Shown here: positions 32,853 through 55,080 of the stretch, one piece after another
Layout: every line of letters begins with the position of its first letter
Numbering within the stretch: position 1 is the first letter of the stretch
NCBI GenBank assembly: GCA_026745465.1
Contig: JACYXH010000310.1
Location: 5,310,001-5,374,000 of the forward strand
From: Lota lota
Taxonomy: Eukaryota; Chordata; Actinopteri; Gadiformes; Lotidae
DNA: 64,000 nt
Reading direction: 5' to 3'
Notes under the pieces: model-generated
What the model was told of the DNA's origin: nothing
Seen by the model: the letters and a program-made list of their open reading frames with translations, nothing else
Databases searched by the model: none
Made by a program: the position numbers and the translations under genes

Positions 32853-34382
32853 TGGTGGTGATGATATTACACATAACAACGTTGTGAACACTTGTTATTC
32901 ACTTATTATGTCGATGCTCTTTATTTTGAGTACAAGGCAAAGCAGGTGTGACTCTTGGCTGAGAAAACGATAATGTCCTTAATGATAAATGAAGATGCAT
33001 AAAAATATTATGTGAATGTATTTGTTTTTGACTGAGAATAACGGGCAATAACAAAATGCAACTGGTTCCCCCACCACCTCCCCACCAATACTGTATTAAT
33101 TGCAGTTTCGAGGATAACTTGAGTTTAACCAACATTCAGTTCCGGCTATTCAAAAGCACCAATTTTGTAGTGCCCAGGGGCTAAAAACAGCATCAACGTT
33201 TGTATATGGTTATATTGGGCCAGTACTGCGATACAGATGGATAGATATCGTCTAATGTTCGAATTGGGTGGTTTGTCGGTATAGCTCAAGGTACATATCA
33301 ATCTGGTATTCATCAAAACCACTGGATATACGACTCAAAGCAGTAGACCCTTTTATATTGATGGACAACAAAATGCTGATGTAGAGTAAAAATATTACTG
33401 ATAGAAACTTTGATATAAATAAAAACATTTAAATTGGATATTTTGTTCGATGCAATATTTAATGCCATAGCCGAAGAACACAAAATAAAATGTTTGAAGA
33501 AAAAATATCCCTTGTGCTGCTACTTCAGTTGCTCAGACTGAGATCCTAACCTGGTTCTCCGTAAATCCAACTTGGTTTACACATTCAAATGTTGCACAGC
33601 CCGGACCAATTTAACTAACTGTTGGTCATGTGTTTACAAGATAGTATAAGCCTACAAGACTAGACAATGCACTCTGCCCCACAAACAGCCGTCCTTTCGC
33701 CAGCAATAAAAGTCACGGATTGGGTTCCAACTTGCTCTGTAGTTCATATTGATTGGGCTTTCCACTGAGCAAGAGAATGTTTCACCCATGACCCAGATCA
33801 ATACACATATAAACACCTACACGTAGGCATATGACATTAAAGTAGAACTGCTATGCACTAGGGAGGCTCTGATACCATGCTAATGCTGATTTGGATTTCT
33901 CAAATTTTTTTATTGGTCGTTCCAGGGTTTAGATGTAGGCCATGTATTTTTATTAATTGCCAACAGTCCATCAAATGTAATGACTGTATGCTTTCATTTA
34001 TTAACCCACTTCAAATGTATTAATGGTGGAAATATAACCTATTGTAGACAGTTGTCAGATATGAGATACCAGTATCTTGATTGATTCCACCCTCATATGC
34101 TCTCCATTGTTGCTGGTATTTTTTCTGTTAATCTCTATTTGAATTTTGAGTTAATATTACAATAAGCCTATTTCTTTTGCAAAGGATATACACTAGATGA
34201 GTGTCCACAATGGAATCGTCTAATGTTACACTTTCTAATGCTTATCTTCGTTTTAATAATTTCCTATTTTGTTTTACTAATCACAGTGACAGTCTTGATA
34301 TAAATCTGTAATATTATCAGCTCCATTATATGTATGTTGATTTTACTAATCATATCATTGACCCACTTCGAATATAAAATTG
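32853..34382. other. Gene-less AT-rich stretch
   Basis: No exon or RNA gene is seen. It becomes steadily more AT-rich towards its end. Confidence 0.55.
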
Positions 34383-34662
34383 TAAAATTATACATTATTT
34401 ATATAATACTATTATATTTTTTTTCCTCCATTATATCATATCTACATTACACCCATCATCTACATACCAATCATCCTCATCTATAACATCCACTCCAGAC
34501 ACCCCATATAAAACAAATCCCAATATATTATTTCACCATCTAATAAAACTTCTCATATATTCAACACTTCTAACTATTCAGCTCAAAACACCACCACAAA
34601 TATTCATGAACTTTATTAACAAAATTTAAATCACACTACCATATAACATAAAATTTTACTCT
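34383..34662. other. Nearly G-free tract (strong strand asymmetry)
   Basis: In 280 nt the plus strand has only three G (34498, 34581, 34608), while C is frequent: about 31 percent in 34441-34620 by my count. Flanking sequence returns to ordinary G content. There is no clean repeat unit, although CAT/ATC-like words recur. The cause is unknown: a decayed minisatellite, a strand-biased mutational process and a low-complexity origin are all possible. Confidence 0.8.
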
Positions 34663-42711
<8,049 letters not shown>

Positions 42712-43115
42712 ATTTACAGAGATGAACAATCGTTTATCATGGTTAAAACAGCCTGCACAGGACTGTAAATGACACATTTAGAAATACTAACAATAGTGGA
42801 AATCATATTTTATTCATATATGGAACTATAAATGTGACCTTTGACCTTTGCACATTTTTTTGTGATCCTAATAGTTCCTTCATAATGGATGTTAGTATTA
42901 GTTTTCAGGCAGATGCAAATATACTTCAAAGTAACTACAAATGAGTGAGCATGTAAAGCAAATCTTTCAAATTGTTTTCCCAGTGGACCATGTCCCCATA
43001 CACCTCTAGCTGTGGCGGGTTTTCTCTGTCCACACAATGTTCTCCCCATTTTTATCCCTTACCTGTTTGCATCCCTGAATTAAATATTTAATACTTAATA
43101 CTTAAGTCTTAACAT
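42712..43115 (+). repeat. Diverged duplicated block, copy A
   Basis: This block matches 46774-47474 in three places: GAGATGAACAATC...TTATCATGG at its start, TATGGAACTATAAATGTGA in the middle, and CTAGCTGTGGCGGG...GAATTAAATATTTAATACTT at its end. The parts between have drifted. The copies lie about 4 kb apart in the same orientation. This could be a local duplication or two copies of an unknown dispersed repeat. Confidence 0.8.
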
Positions 43116-44365
43116 TTGGATTTTTGGATTCGTTTTGTGAACCAGACTTTAAATGTACCAGACTCATTGCAGTGCTGCTGCCGAGCATCCAAAGGGCTCT
43201 ACCAGAGAACCGGTGGATAGCTTGATGTCACATATCATAATAAATGTGGTGTCTGCATTTCGCACATGACCCTAACACTCCTTTTATTATGGACCAACAC
43301 GTTCCTCATTGTGAGAGAACTTTCGTGTTTCCGACCTCTAACGCTCGCCGCGTCCCCCATTCCGAGATATTAAAATACTGCAATGAAGCCATGGGAGGCG
43401 TAGTCACAGAACAGACCAGAGGGGAGATTAGCACTCCCACATGCTTCCCCTCGCTTCTTGACCTCCCACCATCAAGGCTGCACAGCACGTAGGAGCGTAG
43501 CACTAGTGAGCGAGTCTCACTTAAAGAGTGACAGAGAGAGCGAGTCCGCCAAAGGCAAATCCCCTCAGGTGCTGGGGCTTTGGCACTTCCTGTAGAAACT
43601 GCAGGAATACAAACTCTGAATGCCAGGGCTTGATGACAGGAAATGGATGAGGCGATTGATCAGGTTTTAAAAATAATTTGAGCAGCAGACGAGATGGCAG
43701 GGTATCTTTTTGAGCTTAATGTTATTGCTCATGCATGCGCTCACACGCCCGCACAACGTAAGCTCTTAGAGGTGTATTGGCAGTATAAAGTGGCGTGTAT
43801 ATGTAAGAATAATAATATAATGTGTGTCAAGGTTCATTATGAAGCAGTGCTTATATACCGTCTTCATTTAAGATGTCTTCAAAATGATCATATACCATTA
43901 TGCATACTGCATACCAGATGGAATACAACAGATTTACTCTAAATACTCTAATACAAATATAATTGCAACAGAAAGTAGCCCTTCAAAACTGTAGTGCAGC
44001 ATGGTAAACTGTGTGGAATATACGACAACAAACGAACTATTATCCATCTTTGTTTTGAGAGACAAGACACTAATGAAAAACCGAGAATAAGGGTTTATAG
44101 GATCTCATCCAACCCTAGTACCTGTGTGTGCTTAAGAAGGCCCTGAGCACCCTGACAGGGAAAAAAAAGGTAATCTTTGCTTAACCAAACCTGTAGAGTG
44201 ATGAAGCGGCGAGGAGATTTAACAGGGTATAAAGCCCAGATCTGATGCATGCTGATGTTATTGGTTTACCGTCTGCTGTTTTAACTCGAGACTGGTGGAA
44301 AAAAAAGCGGCATATTGACTCAGGAGTGCAATTCATCACTTTTTCCAAGAAAGGTATAGAGCAAA

Positions 44366-44367
<2 letters not shown>
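43116..44367. other. Gene-less stretch
   Basis: No exon or RNA gene is seen. Confidence 0.55.
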
Positions 44368-45392
<1,025 letters not shown>

Positions 45393-45400
45393 TTGTGGAC

Positions 45401-45483
45401 AAGACTTGGGCGGTATCTATTTTTTCATACCTTCTAACCTTCCTGAAATTTTACCAGTCATAAGGTGAGTATATGTATGTATG

Positions 45484-45567
<84 letters not shown>

Positions 45568-46609
45568 TAAACATAAAAGCTGAGCTGCTGGTGATATGTC
45601 ATTGTAGAATATATGACATTGTCTAGACTACAGTGCTGTGTGTCTCATATGCAATTTGCCAACTTAGACAAGTCTTGCTCTGTTTTAAATACTTGTTTAA
45701 ATATTTATTCCGAAAAATGAATAGATAGATGAGCGCCCTTCTTCCATAGATTCGGTCCAAATCTCAACGGATAGTTTTCTTTTCTTCTTTTTTTTTTTGA
45801 AGTCTGCGATAGTTTCCACTAATGTACACATATGAAAAGTAATTTAACCTGTATTGTACAGTCTATGTGCGTTACACCCACACCTGAGCTCCACTGGCCA
45901 CACAGTGTTTTACCTGCTTTTTACTGTTGTAGAGCTAGTGGGATACACTTTTAAACAGTGATTTTAATCTATTGGGAACAGTTTGAAACGTGAGACATAT
46001 ATGGGTTTATTGCGTTTTAGTTAGGCTAATGTTTAGGGCAGGTTACTTTGTTATTCGCCTCTTGTGTAGAAATATTAACCAAACGATGGCTCTTTAGAGA
46101 GTGGTGCTGCTGCCCGACCGTCTCCTCAGCAGATAATAATCATTAGACACACCCGGACTCCTACCGGTGATCACGTCTTTAGTTCCCCGCGTGGGACCGC
46201 TGTAATTCAGAGCTTGAATATCCGTTGAATATCCAATATCTTTTTAACTTAAAAAATATTTATACTTTCAAACTACATCAACTGTTATTGAGATATGTGA
46301 TTGTTTTAATATACCACCACAGCAGCAGCTATAAATGTCACTTTCAGTTTTGATGTCGGTACATTCCGGGCGGGCAGTCTTTATTGAAAAACTTGTCAAA
46401 CTCCGCGTACCCGGGCCAGCCAGTTGGCAAATTAACCTATTTCAGTCTCAACAACAATGCTTTATTTTGGACTATTTAATTATATATCCTGCTTCAAAAC
46501 TTGGCCAAAATATATATCAACATAATGTCTATTTGTATCTTTGACGGTATAGAATCACATCTTCGGCATTCCAAAATACCCTGGTATACCGTGATACCGC
46601 CCGAGCCTA
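45401..46609. mobile_element. Non-autonomous hAT-like element with 8-bp TSD
   Basis: The left end reads AAGACTTGGGCGGTATC. The right end, read on the other strand, is TAGGCTCGGGCGGTATC, so the TIRs share GGGCGGTATC exactly. TTGTGGAC flanks both sides perfectly (45393-45400 and 46610-46617). The 8-bp duplication points to hAT. The element is 1209 bp, has no transposase frame, and carries a (TG)n array at 45486-45564 near its left end. Confidence 0.9.
45486..45564. repeat. (TG)n microsatellite inside the hAT-like element
   Basis: About 40 TG units starting 85 bp from the left end of the element. Confidence 0.97.
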
Positions 46610-46773
46610 TTGTGGACTTGGTGGCTTGGCTTAATTTAATAGACTTGAGCTAACTATTTCATATTGTAAAAGTCTCTGTTGGATCCAAAGTCTAGAATGT
46701 ATGCAGGTAGTTAAACCAAGAAAGGAGAAGCAAAGAAAACAATAAATGGAACATTTATATAAAAAATATATAC

Positions 46774-47474
46774 ATTTACGGAGATGAACAATCATTTATC
46801 ATGGTTAAAACAGCAGTCTTTAGACAGTCTTTAGACAGTCTTTAGAAATACTAATAATATTGGAAATCATCTTTTATCAATGTAGCAAAGGTCAATGCTG
46901 CACGCCACCTAGGTGGCTTTTCTGGGCTCCTCCAAACATAAAGGACGCAGGGTGGTGATGTTGAATCCGGTTTATTGTAAAGGTTGTAGTTAATGAACAT
47001 GGCAAGGGTGCTCTGCTGCCATGCAGAAGAGCTCCCTGAGTCTGTGTGGTGATGGCTGGTTTAATCTGTGCACATGGATTGCTCAATGTGCAACAGGTGT
47101 GCAGCCTCACCCAGCCCCAGAGCCCAATCAGACTCGGCCAGGTGAGGCTGCTTAGACCAGCGTTCATCCACAGACACTCCCACAATCGATGTATGGAACT
47201 ATAAATGTGATATTGTGACTTGACAGACGATAAGGTTAGTTAAGTTGTTTTCAGACTTAGACGTTTTGAGGAGGAGGCTCAACGCTGCTCTAATAAGAGA
47301 GGAGTAAATGAAGGAAATTTGAAAACAAAATACTTACAAAAAATACTAGAATCTTTCAAATTGTTTTCCTGGTGGAGCATGTCACTGTACACCCCTAGCT
47401 GTGGCGGGGCCTCACAATGTTCTCCCCCTTTTTTTTTTATCCCTGAATTAAATATTTAATACTTCTTAACATGT
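46774..47474 (+). repeat. Diverged duplicated block, copy B, with an insertion
   Basis: This is the counterpart of 42712-43115. It differs by a threefold CAGTCTTTAGA minirepeat (46814-46846) and by a 304-bp insertion at 46881-47184. The start and end segments align clearly with copy A; the part at about 47215-47350 is strongly diverged. Confidence 0.8.
46881..47184 (-). mobile_element. Probable solo LTR
   Basis: Copy A shows the uninterrupted form of this site, so the 304-bp insertion is well delimited. Read on the minus strand it begins TGTGGGAG and ends GCTACA, the TG...CA ends of an LTR. It carries AATAAA at 46976-46971, about 90 nt before its end. Five bases, ATCAA and ATCGA, flank it (46876-46880 and 47185-47189): a 5-bp target duplication with one difference. 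A solo LTR arises by recombination between the two LTRs of a provirus-like element. No internal gene remains. The family (Ty3/gypsy or other) cannot be told. Confidence 0.7.
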
Positions 47475-48289
47475 TGAAAATATTTTTGTATTTATTAAAG
47501 CAATTTCGTTATTGTCTGAAGACACTTCAGAATTGAATGAATACATTACTCTACAGTTTATAAGTAGAGCTGTATCCCAGCATATTTTCAATTTAAGTAC
47601 ATTAACACAAACATAATTTGAGGTTAAGAGTAAATGTATAACATTTGTATTTTATATTCTCATGTTATGCCAGGCAAGTCTGTGGCCATATTGTATTGTT
47701 AGCTATTGCATTGTTGGAGCTTCTCTTTTTTATTTTTTTATTTACAAAAATAAAAAATATATAAGAAAATTCACTCAGCATGCACAGGAAATTCGTTACA
47801 TAGCCATAATAAATCCCAACCCGCATCCTTCATATTCATATTGGAGTGAGGGCTCTACCTGTCCAACGCAGGTTATTTCCCAGTGATGAGATCTGTGTCT
47901 CTGCATGCCTGGGGCTGGTTGCCCTGCTTGCGAGATTCCATTTTTTTCTTCATTTCTTTTTTTTACCTAAGCCAATTTATGTTCCCCCTTTTTGAAGGGT
48001 GGCTTCTTGAGTCCGGAATGGCTGGTAGAAGTCCTTTCAAGCCCTTGCTGCTTTAAACATCAAACTGCCTGTCTTAAGATTTGCTCTCAGCATCGTCGCA
48101 AAGCACAGAAAGACTGCAGCTGGAAAGAGCAAGATACAGGGAGGGACAGACGGTGATAGAGAAAGTGTGTGTGTGTGTGTGTTTGTGTAAGAGAGATACG
48201 TGACAGTGGGAGGCATCAGGCAATGCGTCAGGTGTGTGTGTGTGTGTGTGTGATCTTAAATTCCCCCCGGTGGGCAGAAGTGGCGGAGT

Positions 48290-48580
48290 GGTAAAGGCCA
48301 ATCATAAAATGTCATGGAGGCTCCCGGAAATAAATTAAATTTGACTTGGAAAGGACAACTCTGACACAGCCAATTAATAATTTAAGTTGCTTTCACTTTA
48401 ATGAGCCTTTCAATTAACGAGTTGTCCCTCATGTCAGCGGTTTATGGCGTTATCGCGTGGTCACGCATGCTCTCTGAATAGCGGCGCTGTCGTTCCATGC
48501 ATGGTTCTGTCCGCAAGTGAGGCAGACAAATTGTGATTAACCTTGTCCCCAAATTATGTCTGAATCATGCCACACTCTGG
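48290..48580. promoter_or_regulatory. Candidate conserved non-coding element
   Basis: It has dense homeodomain-type cores: CCAATTAATAATTTAA, TTTAATGAG, TCAATTAACG and GTGATTAACC. A CpG-rich middle (GGCGTTATCGCGTGGTCACGC) follows, with no low complexity. This is the most enhancer-like block in the window by eye, but conservation is not testable here. Confidence 0.27.
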
Positions 48581-49299
48581 GAACAGGCTTTTCAATCTTA
48601 AGACCACTTCCAATGGAGTCAATGACAAGGTTGAGGCCAAAAGAAAGTCTACTGTGCTTCTTGAGCAAAGCCATGCTGCAAAATTGCTTTGAAGTTCAGT
48701 GACCTTTGGCCCGTAATCGATCAGGTTATGGAATTGAATTAAGAAACAAGACCACTCTTTTAAACCACACTCCCCATCAGAGAGAGCTGACCTTTTTTTT
48801 TTAGAGTGCCATGTAAATTAAGACTTGAAGAACAGACTGCAGACCAAGCCCTTTACCTCGTACTCCTCTACATCAACCCCAATGGGACCAAACCCAGGAG
48901 GCTTGGCCTTTACGCAGGACTTAGTTCCACAGAAGTTTTTCTTTTTCTAAACATTTTCACAACAGGGATCCCCTGCTGTGAAGCAAGTCTGCCTGAGCCT
49001 GCCACATTGTTTTATTATGGCACGCCACATATCCCATTCGCATCAAAGACCCTTTTGTTTTCAGTGCCAGTGAATCCACAATCGTGTTTTAAAGTATTCA
49101 ATGAACTTGAACATATGAACAGATATTCTATGGCATTTTGTCACTGATACTAAAATACTACCCTAATTCTGAGTAAATGGATGTAAAATTTTTGTTGTTG
49201 TTGCCATTTTTCACCAACCAGTTTGTGAACGTTCTACTCCGCTCTGAACTCAAGTTGTGTTCTTTTTGTGACATCTACGATGATGAACCAAGATGATGA

Positions 49300-49580
49300 A
49301 CCAAGAGCCGTGAGGGTTTGCTCCCACAACGTTGTGATGTGTGGAGTTCCGTCTGGGCAGTGGTTGATGTTGATGGCTGTGTCTGAGAGAGGGTAAAGCT
49401 TCTCAGACACTTGTAGTATAATGCATCGAGGGCGCATTTCGTATAAAACATTGCTCATTATAATGCCCACAATAAAAGACTTGTCCTAGCTCAAATAGAA
49501 GTATCACAAAGTAACCCTTAGCTGTAACCATGGGGATATCGCTTCCCCCTCCTTCCTAGAACTCTCTGCCTAAAACAAAC
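49300..49580 (+). repeat. Fragment of the 58.6-59.6 kb repeat family
   Basis: It shares with 58980-59430 the succession GATGTGTGGAGT, CAGTGGTTGATGTTGAT, TCTGAGAGAGGGT, AAGCTTCT, ACACTTGTAGTATAA, CATTGCTCATTATAA, ATGGGGATA and CTTCCTAGAACTC. It has a single copy of the unit that is tandemly repeated there. No terminal repeats are seen. A 13-bp duplication (GATGATGAACCAA twice) lies just upstream. Confidence 0.75.
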
Positions 49581-50563
49581 CAAAAAATAATCTATTAGTG
49601 GTCAAATTCAAGCTGAAGCAGGGGGTTCAATTACACTATAAAATTTCCTGTTATGTGTTGTGGTTTTGGTTCTTTCAAATTTGCCGATTTGTTGAAAGAA
49701 GTGTAACATTTGGAAACAATATGTTTTCAATCTTTCATCATATTTCCCCAGCTTCTTCATGTGTACATGAGTGTCATTTACTTGTTATTAGTATAAGAAC
49801 AACTTTGATACTGAAGCTTACAAGCAGAATATTAAAAATAACTAGTCAACCGTGAACAGAGAGCCTCTCTGTCCAACACATTTAGAATGTGTCACATTAT
49901 TATGCCGCTAGATTAAATATTGATTTGCGACTTGGCTCCAAACCATAGGGCTGCAAATGTTGACAGTGGGCATCGCTTCCAAAATCTATCACTCCTCCTC
50001 ACGCGCCAGGGCTAAAATTCACCCCTGTGATGAAGGCCATCTGCTTAAAACAGAACCAGCTCGTGGACGTCTAAGCCCGGAACTGCCGGTGTCTTTGCTA
50101 ACGTAGCTATGAGGCTATTTGTTTTCATATTTCATATTTGGTGAGTTTGCACAACGTTTGCAGCATCGTCTCAGTGTTGACATTGTTGTTGCACATAGTT
50201 GGGGCAGCGGCGGTATGCAGGCCTCTCCTCGCAGCAGGGAATAAGGATCTAAACCAAGGGACGGCTGCCCTGGAGAGCAAGCCAAACCCCCATGCCTGTG
50301 GCAGGCGGTTGACGAATCCTCCAAAGTAGGTCAGAATGAGATGTACATAGACATTCATACTTAATGTACCCTGTGGGACCATTGCATCAGGCCTGCAAAT
50401 GACGCTTCGTACACACAAAGGCTCAGCCTTCTTTCCTGTGGTCTGACGTGTACACACCACACACGCACAGTGAAAGAACCGTAACATAGTTAACCTGCAT
50501 TGTGTTTGTTTATTGTATCTGTTGGAATCACAATCCTGAGGTTGCATTTATTCAGACATGTAT

Positions 50564-51697
<1,134 letters not shown>

Positions 51698-51726
<29 letters not shown>
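51698..51726 (-). repeat. Poly-C run, 29 nt (poly-G on the minus strand)
   Basis: An uninterrupted run of C; a G-quadruplex candidate on the minus strand, i-motif on the plus strand. Confidence 0.95.
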
Positions 51727-51728
<2 letters not shown>

Positions 51729-51918
51729 GACGGCCAGTATGGGGAATGGAGGAATGAACCCATAGAGGCTTTTTATATATTTTTCTCTAAAGCACATAAT
51801 GCTAACACCACAGGTAACGGCACTATGGCATCACCGAGAGTGATTGGATAATCTCGTGAAGCGAGTCTTGTGAGCCCACTGAGTGTAACATAATGCTGCT
51901 GTTTGACTAACTCGCTTT

Positions 51919-51985
51919 ACCTCTCTCTCTGTCTCTCTCTCTCTCTCTCTGCCTCTCTCTCTCCTGTGTTCTCCTAGGTAAGCAC
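51919..51985 (+). other. Candidate recursive splice site in a CT-rich tract
   Basis: A long CT-rich tract (51919-51975, with a few G) ends TTCTCCTAG and is followed at once by GTAAGCAC; AG is at 51976-51977 and GT at 51978-51979. As at 22181, acceptor and donor consensus are fused with no exon between, on the same strand and 29.8 kb downstream. The tract could also be a simple CT microsatellite that happens to end in this way. Confidence 0.42.
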
Positions 51986-54900
51986 TTTCTCTGGTCTTTG
52001 GTTGGTAGTGATGCTGGTGGAGTAGCAGCAGGGACGGGGGGAGGGGGGGCTGCGGCGTTGCCTCCCCGGGAGCTGTCAGTGCCACGGTGAAGGTTTTCAT
52101 GCGGTTGAGGTATGAGGCATGGAGTGATTAAGGTGATGCATTGACACGCAGTGGCCGTAACAGATAGCGGGTTTTGTAGCCGCTGCACCAGCACACTCAG
52201 CACTTCTGACGACACCGTGGGCTGATTGCTCCGAGTCCTGCGGCCCCGGGGAGAAAAGGAACAAAAACAGACACAAATGCCCGTCCTTAGACAAGAAAAG
52301 GGAACACTGCATATCTGCATGTTCCCTACCCGTTCTCTTCTCTTCATTCAATGTTTCTTATACGTCATTATTCAGGGCTTTTATACCTGCCCCTCACGGT
52401 ATATATTACAGCTGGGGGAAGACTGATGTGAAGCTGGATGAGTACCTGTCCATCTGAAGCCCTAGGTGCTCTCTGTTTTGCTTCTTAATGGATAACGTGG
52501 TTCACCAAAGCTCTATGCCCATGTGATTATAATTAGTTTTCATCCCAAACAAAGGGTCCTTTTTCTGATTTAGTTCACACTATCCTTTCACATAGAAGAT
52601 GTAGAGCATTTTGTCCACCCTGAATAGAATATATGCGCTAGAGGATATTAATATAATGGTAATTTTGTAACATGAGACAGGGATTTGGCTTATCGTGATG
52701 GCCTAAATGGTAAAAGCGATTCACAGTCAACATTAGACAAGGGTCGTTGATCTCCAAAAGGCATATTCACGTTCCATGGTAAGATCAGTGTTGTTGGTCC
52801 TGGAGAGGGGAGGGCTATTGTGTATTGTTGCCATCAAGGCTGGTATTTGGACAGAATTTCAGAGTAGCCTGAAATATTTTATCCATGTAGGAAAACATGG
52901 AATGGAAAAACGAAAAAATCCCTTAGGGAACGGAGTTCCAATCCAACATGCCAGGCAAGAAACAAAGTAAAAATACTGGTGACAGAAGGGTTCATAGGAA
53001 GGGTATGGGCTACTCAAGTACTTGTCTTCTCCTGCAGTGTGTGGACATGCATGTGTTGCCTCACGAGACTCGTAATCACAGCTACAGATGGAAGGATGAC
53101 TTGACGTATGTTATCTGTTGTAATGGCGGTGTGTTACTGCTTTAAGGCCTCATTTGTCGATGTGCAGCATCTCCCCAGGCTGTACTACTGCCGGCTGAGC
53201 TCTGCAGGTCTGCTAGTCCCACACAATGCTTTACTGAGAGTAACATCGTGGGCCACTTTGTTAACTCGCATGCTTTTATTCCTTGAAATGATCTGGGCTT
53301 GGGCTCTACCCTCTCATTGGCTCCCACTGTGAACCCACTCTGAATCACTTTTCCGGAATGAGTGTGCCTTTATTTTGATATTTTTGTTTAACTGGAATTT
53401 GTCAATGGAAAGGGCACACAAGTAAAAACAATTATAGAAATATGTACATGGTGGTCCACGTTTGTATTTGGAAAGTGTGACTATTAGCTATTCTTCTTTG
53501 TGGTTGTATCCCCACTATTCTTTGGAAGTGTGAAATGGCATAGCAGGGTTATGTTCGAGTATAAACATAGGATAATCAAATAAAAAATACCCATAAAGTT
53601 TGTGTTTAATTAAACAATTAAACTACCTTAGTTTGAATTAAAAAATGAAATAGGGCCAATAATGTGAACCATATGATTTATCTAGCACATATATAACTAA
53701 TTTAATTCTAAAAATAATCCAAAAGAAAGTGAATCATTTATTGCACTTTGAGCAGACAATACTGTATGCCAACAAGATCCTAATTAACCTAGTCATAAGC
53801 AAATCACTGATTTAATATCCCTTAGACTCACATTTACAATTTCTACTTTAACTTTCACTATTAACATTTACTATTACTTTTGCAAAAAATACTCAGAGCC
53901 TAAATGACGATGTTTATGTGGATTCCTGTTTCACAGTCTGTTTATTAAATCATCCTGAGTTTTAGCATTTAATTTGGGATTTTCCTATTTACCTGAAATG
54001 CAATACACAAAATAGTGTTTCTTTTTTTGTTCATTTTTGTGTCAACAAATTTAAATATAGTGAATAAAAAAAGGTGGATCTGGTACTGTTTAAAAATCCT
54101 CACATCTCGTGTTTTATTATTTATTTACCTGAAAGCTTCTCATAAAGTAGTGTTTTTGTAATACTTATTTTTTTTAAGTGAGATATAGTGAATACAAAAA
54201 TACGTATTGGCTACTTGGCCACTGGTGATGGATGCTAATGGTTCGTGGCCAATTATATGCATTGACATGCTTTTGTCATGCGTTCTGACTCAGAAGGTGA
54301 CCAGAGTGAGCTGAAGCTTGAGTTTTAAAATGTCTGAAGGCAACCTGTCAGCAGAAGCATTTGCATCAGGGAGGACGAGGGAAGGAGGGAATGCATATCA
54401 ATTCCCAGAGGAGAGGGTGTCTTTAGGAAAGGAAAAATCTTGCGTGATCTGAGATGTGAGCGAACGCAAGGCAAAATTCCCTCCTGCGATTCAACTTCCA
54501 CACTTTGTTTCACACATAAACAAGGTTCCGCGATCATCAACTGTTTGTTCCCCCAACTGTTTTACATTTTTCAAATTGTGTGTAAAACACTGTCACAGAA
54601 CATGTGCTATGTTAAAGAACAGATCATACATATCTCGATTGTTGTATGCATTCGGATGCTTTATGACGATGTTGGTCTGTCATGCTTATATTGAATGAAA
54701 TAATCAGCGAGGAAACCATGGAATTTCGTGAGGCAGTTAGTGGAGTATATAGACAGTCTGTACAAATGGACACTGCAACTCATGGCGTGGACGATTGCAA
54801 ATGCAAATAACCGCATTTACAGTGAGGGCAGGACTTTTCTGGGCAGCGGTGGTGGAAAATGTGCCTTGTTAATGTCACAAGCTCGCATCTCACTGGGTTT

Positions 54901-55069
54901 ATTGCAGAAGCAATCTCCTAGGCGACAGCAGATGCAGCTTTTCATTGCATAACAAACACATAGTGAATACTTTGATTACAAATGTAGTAATTATAACTTA
55001 CTTGAGCTGCAGTTTATGGATTTAAACTCAAACGTACACAATTATTGTGTGCAAGCATTGCGATACAAC
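51986..55069. other. Gene-less stretch
   Basis: No exon is recognised. From about 53380 to 54240 it is very AT-rich and contains a diverged tandem duplication (53986-54203). Confidence 0.5.
53986..54203 (+). repeat. Diverged tandem duplication, about 130-bp period
   Basis: The order TATTTACCTGAAA, then A-rich, then TAGTGTTT, then T-rich, then ATATAGTGAATA occurs twice (53986-54075 and 54122-54203). Spacing is 128-136 bp, with drift between copies. Confidence 0.55.
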
Positions 55070-55080
55070 AGTTTAATAAT

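Noticed and set aside
34383-34662. G-poor tract as a nuclear copy of mitochondrial DNA
   Set aside because: The skew is far stronger than that of fish mitochondrial DNA and no mitochondrial gene can be read in it.
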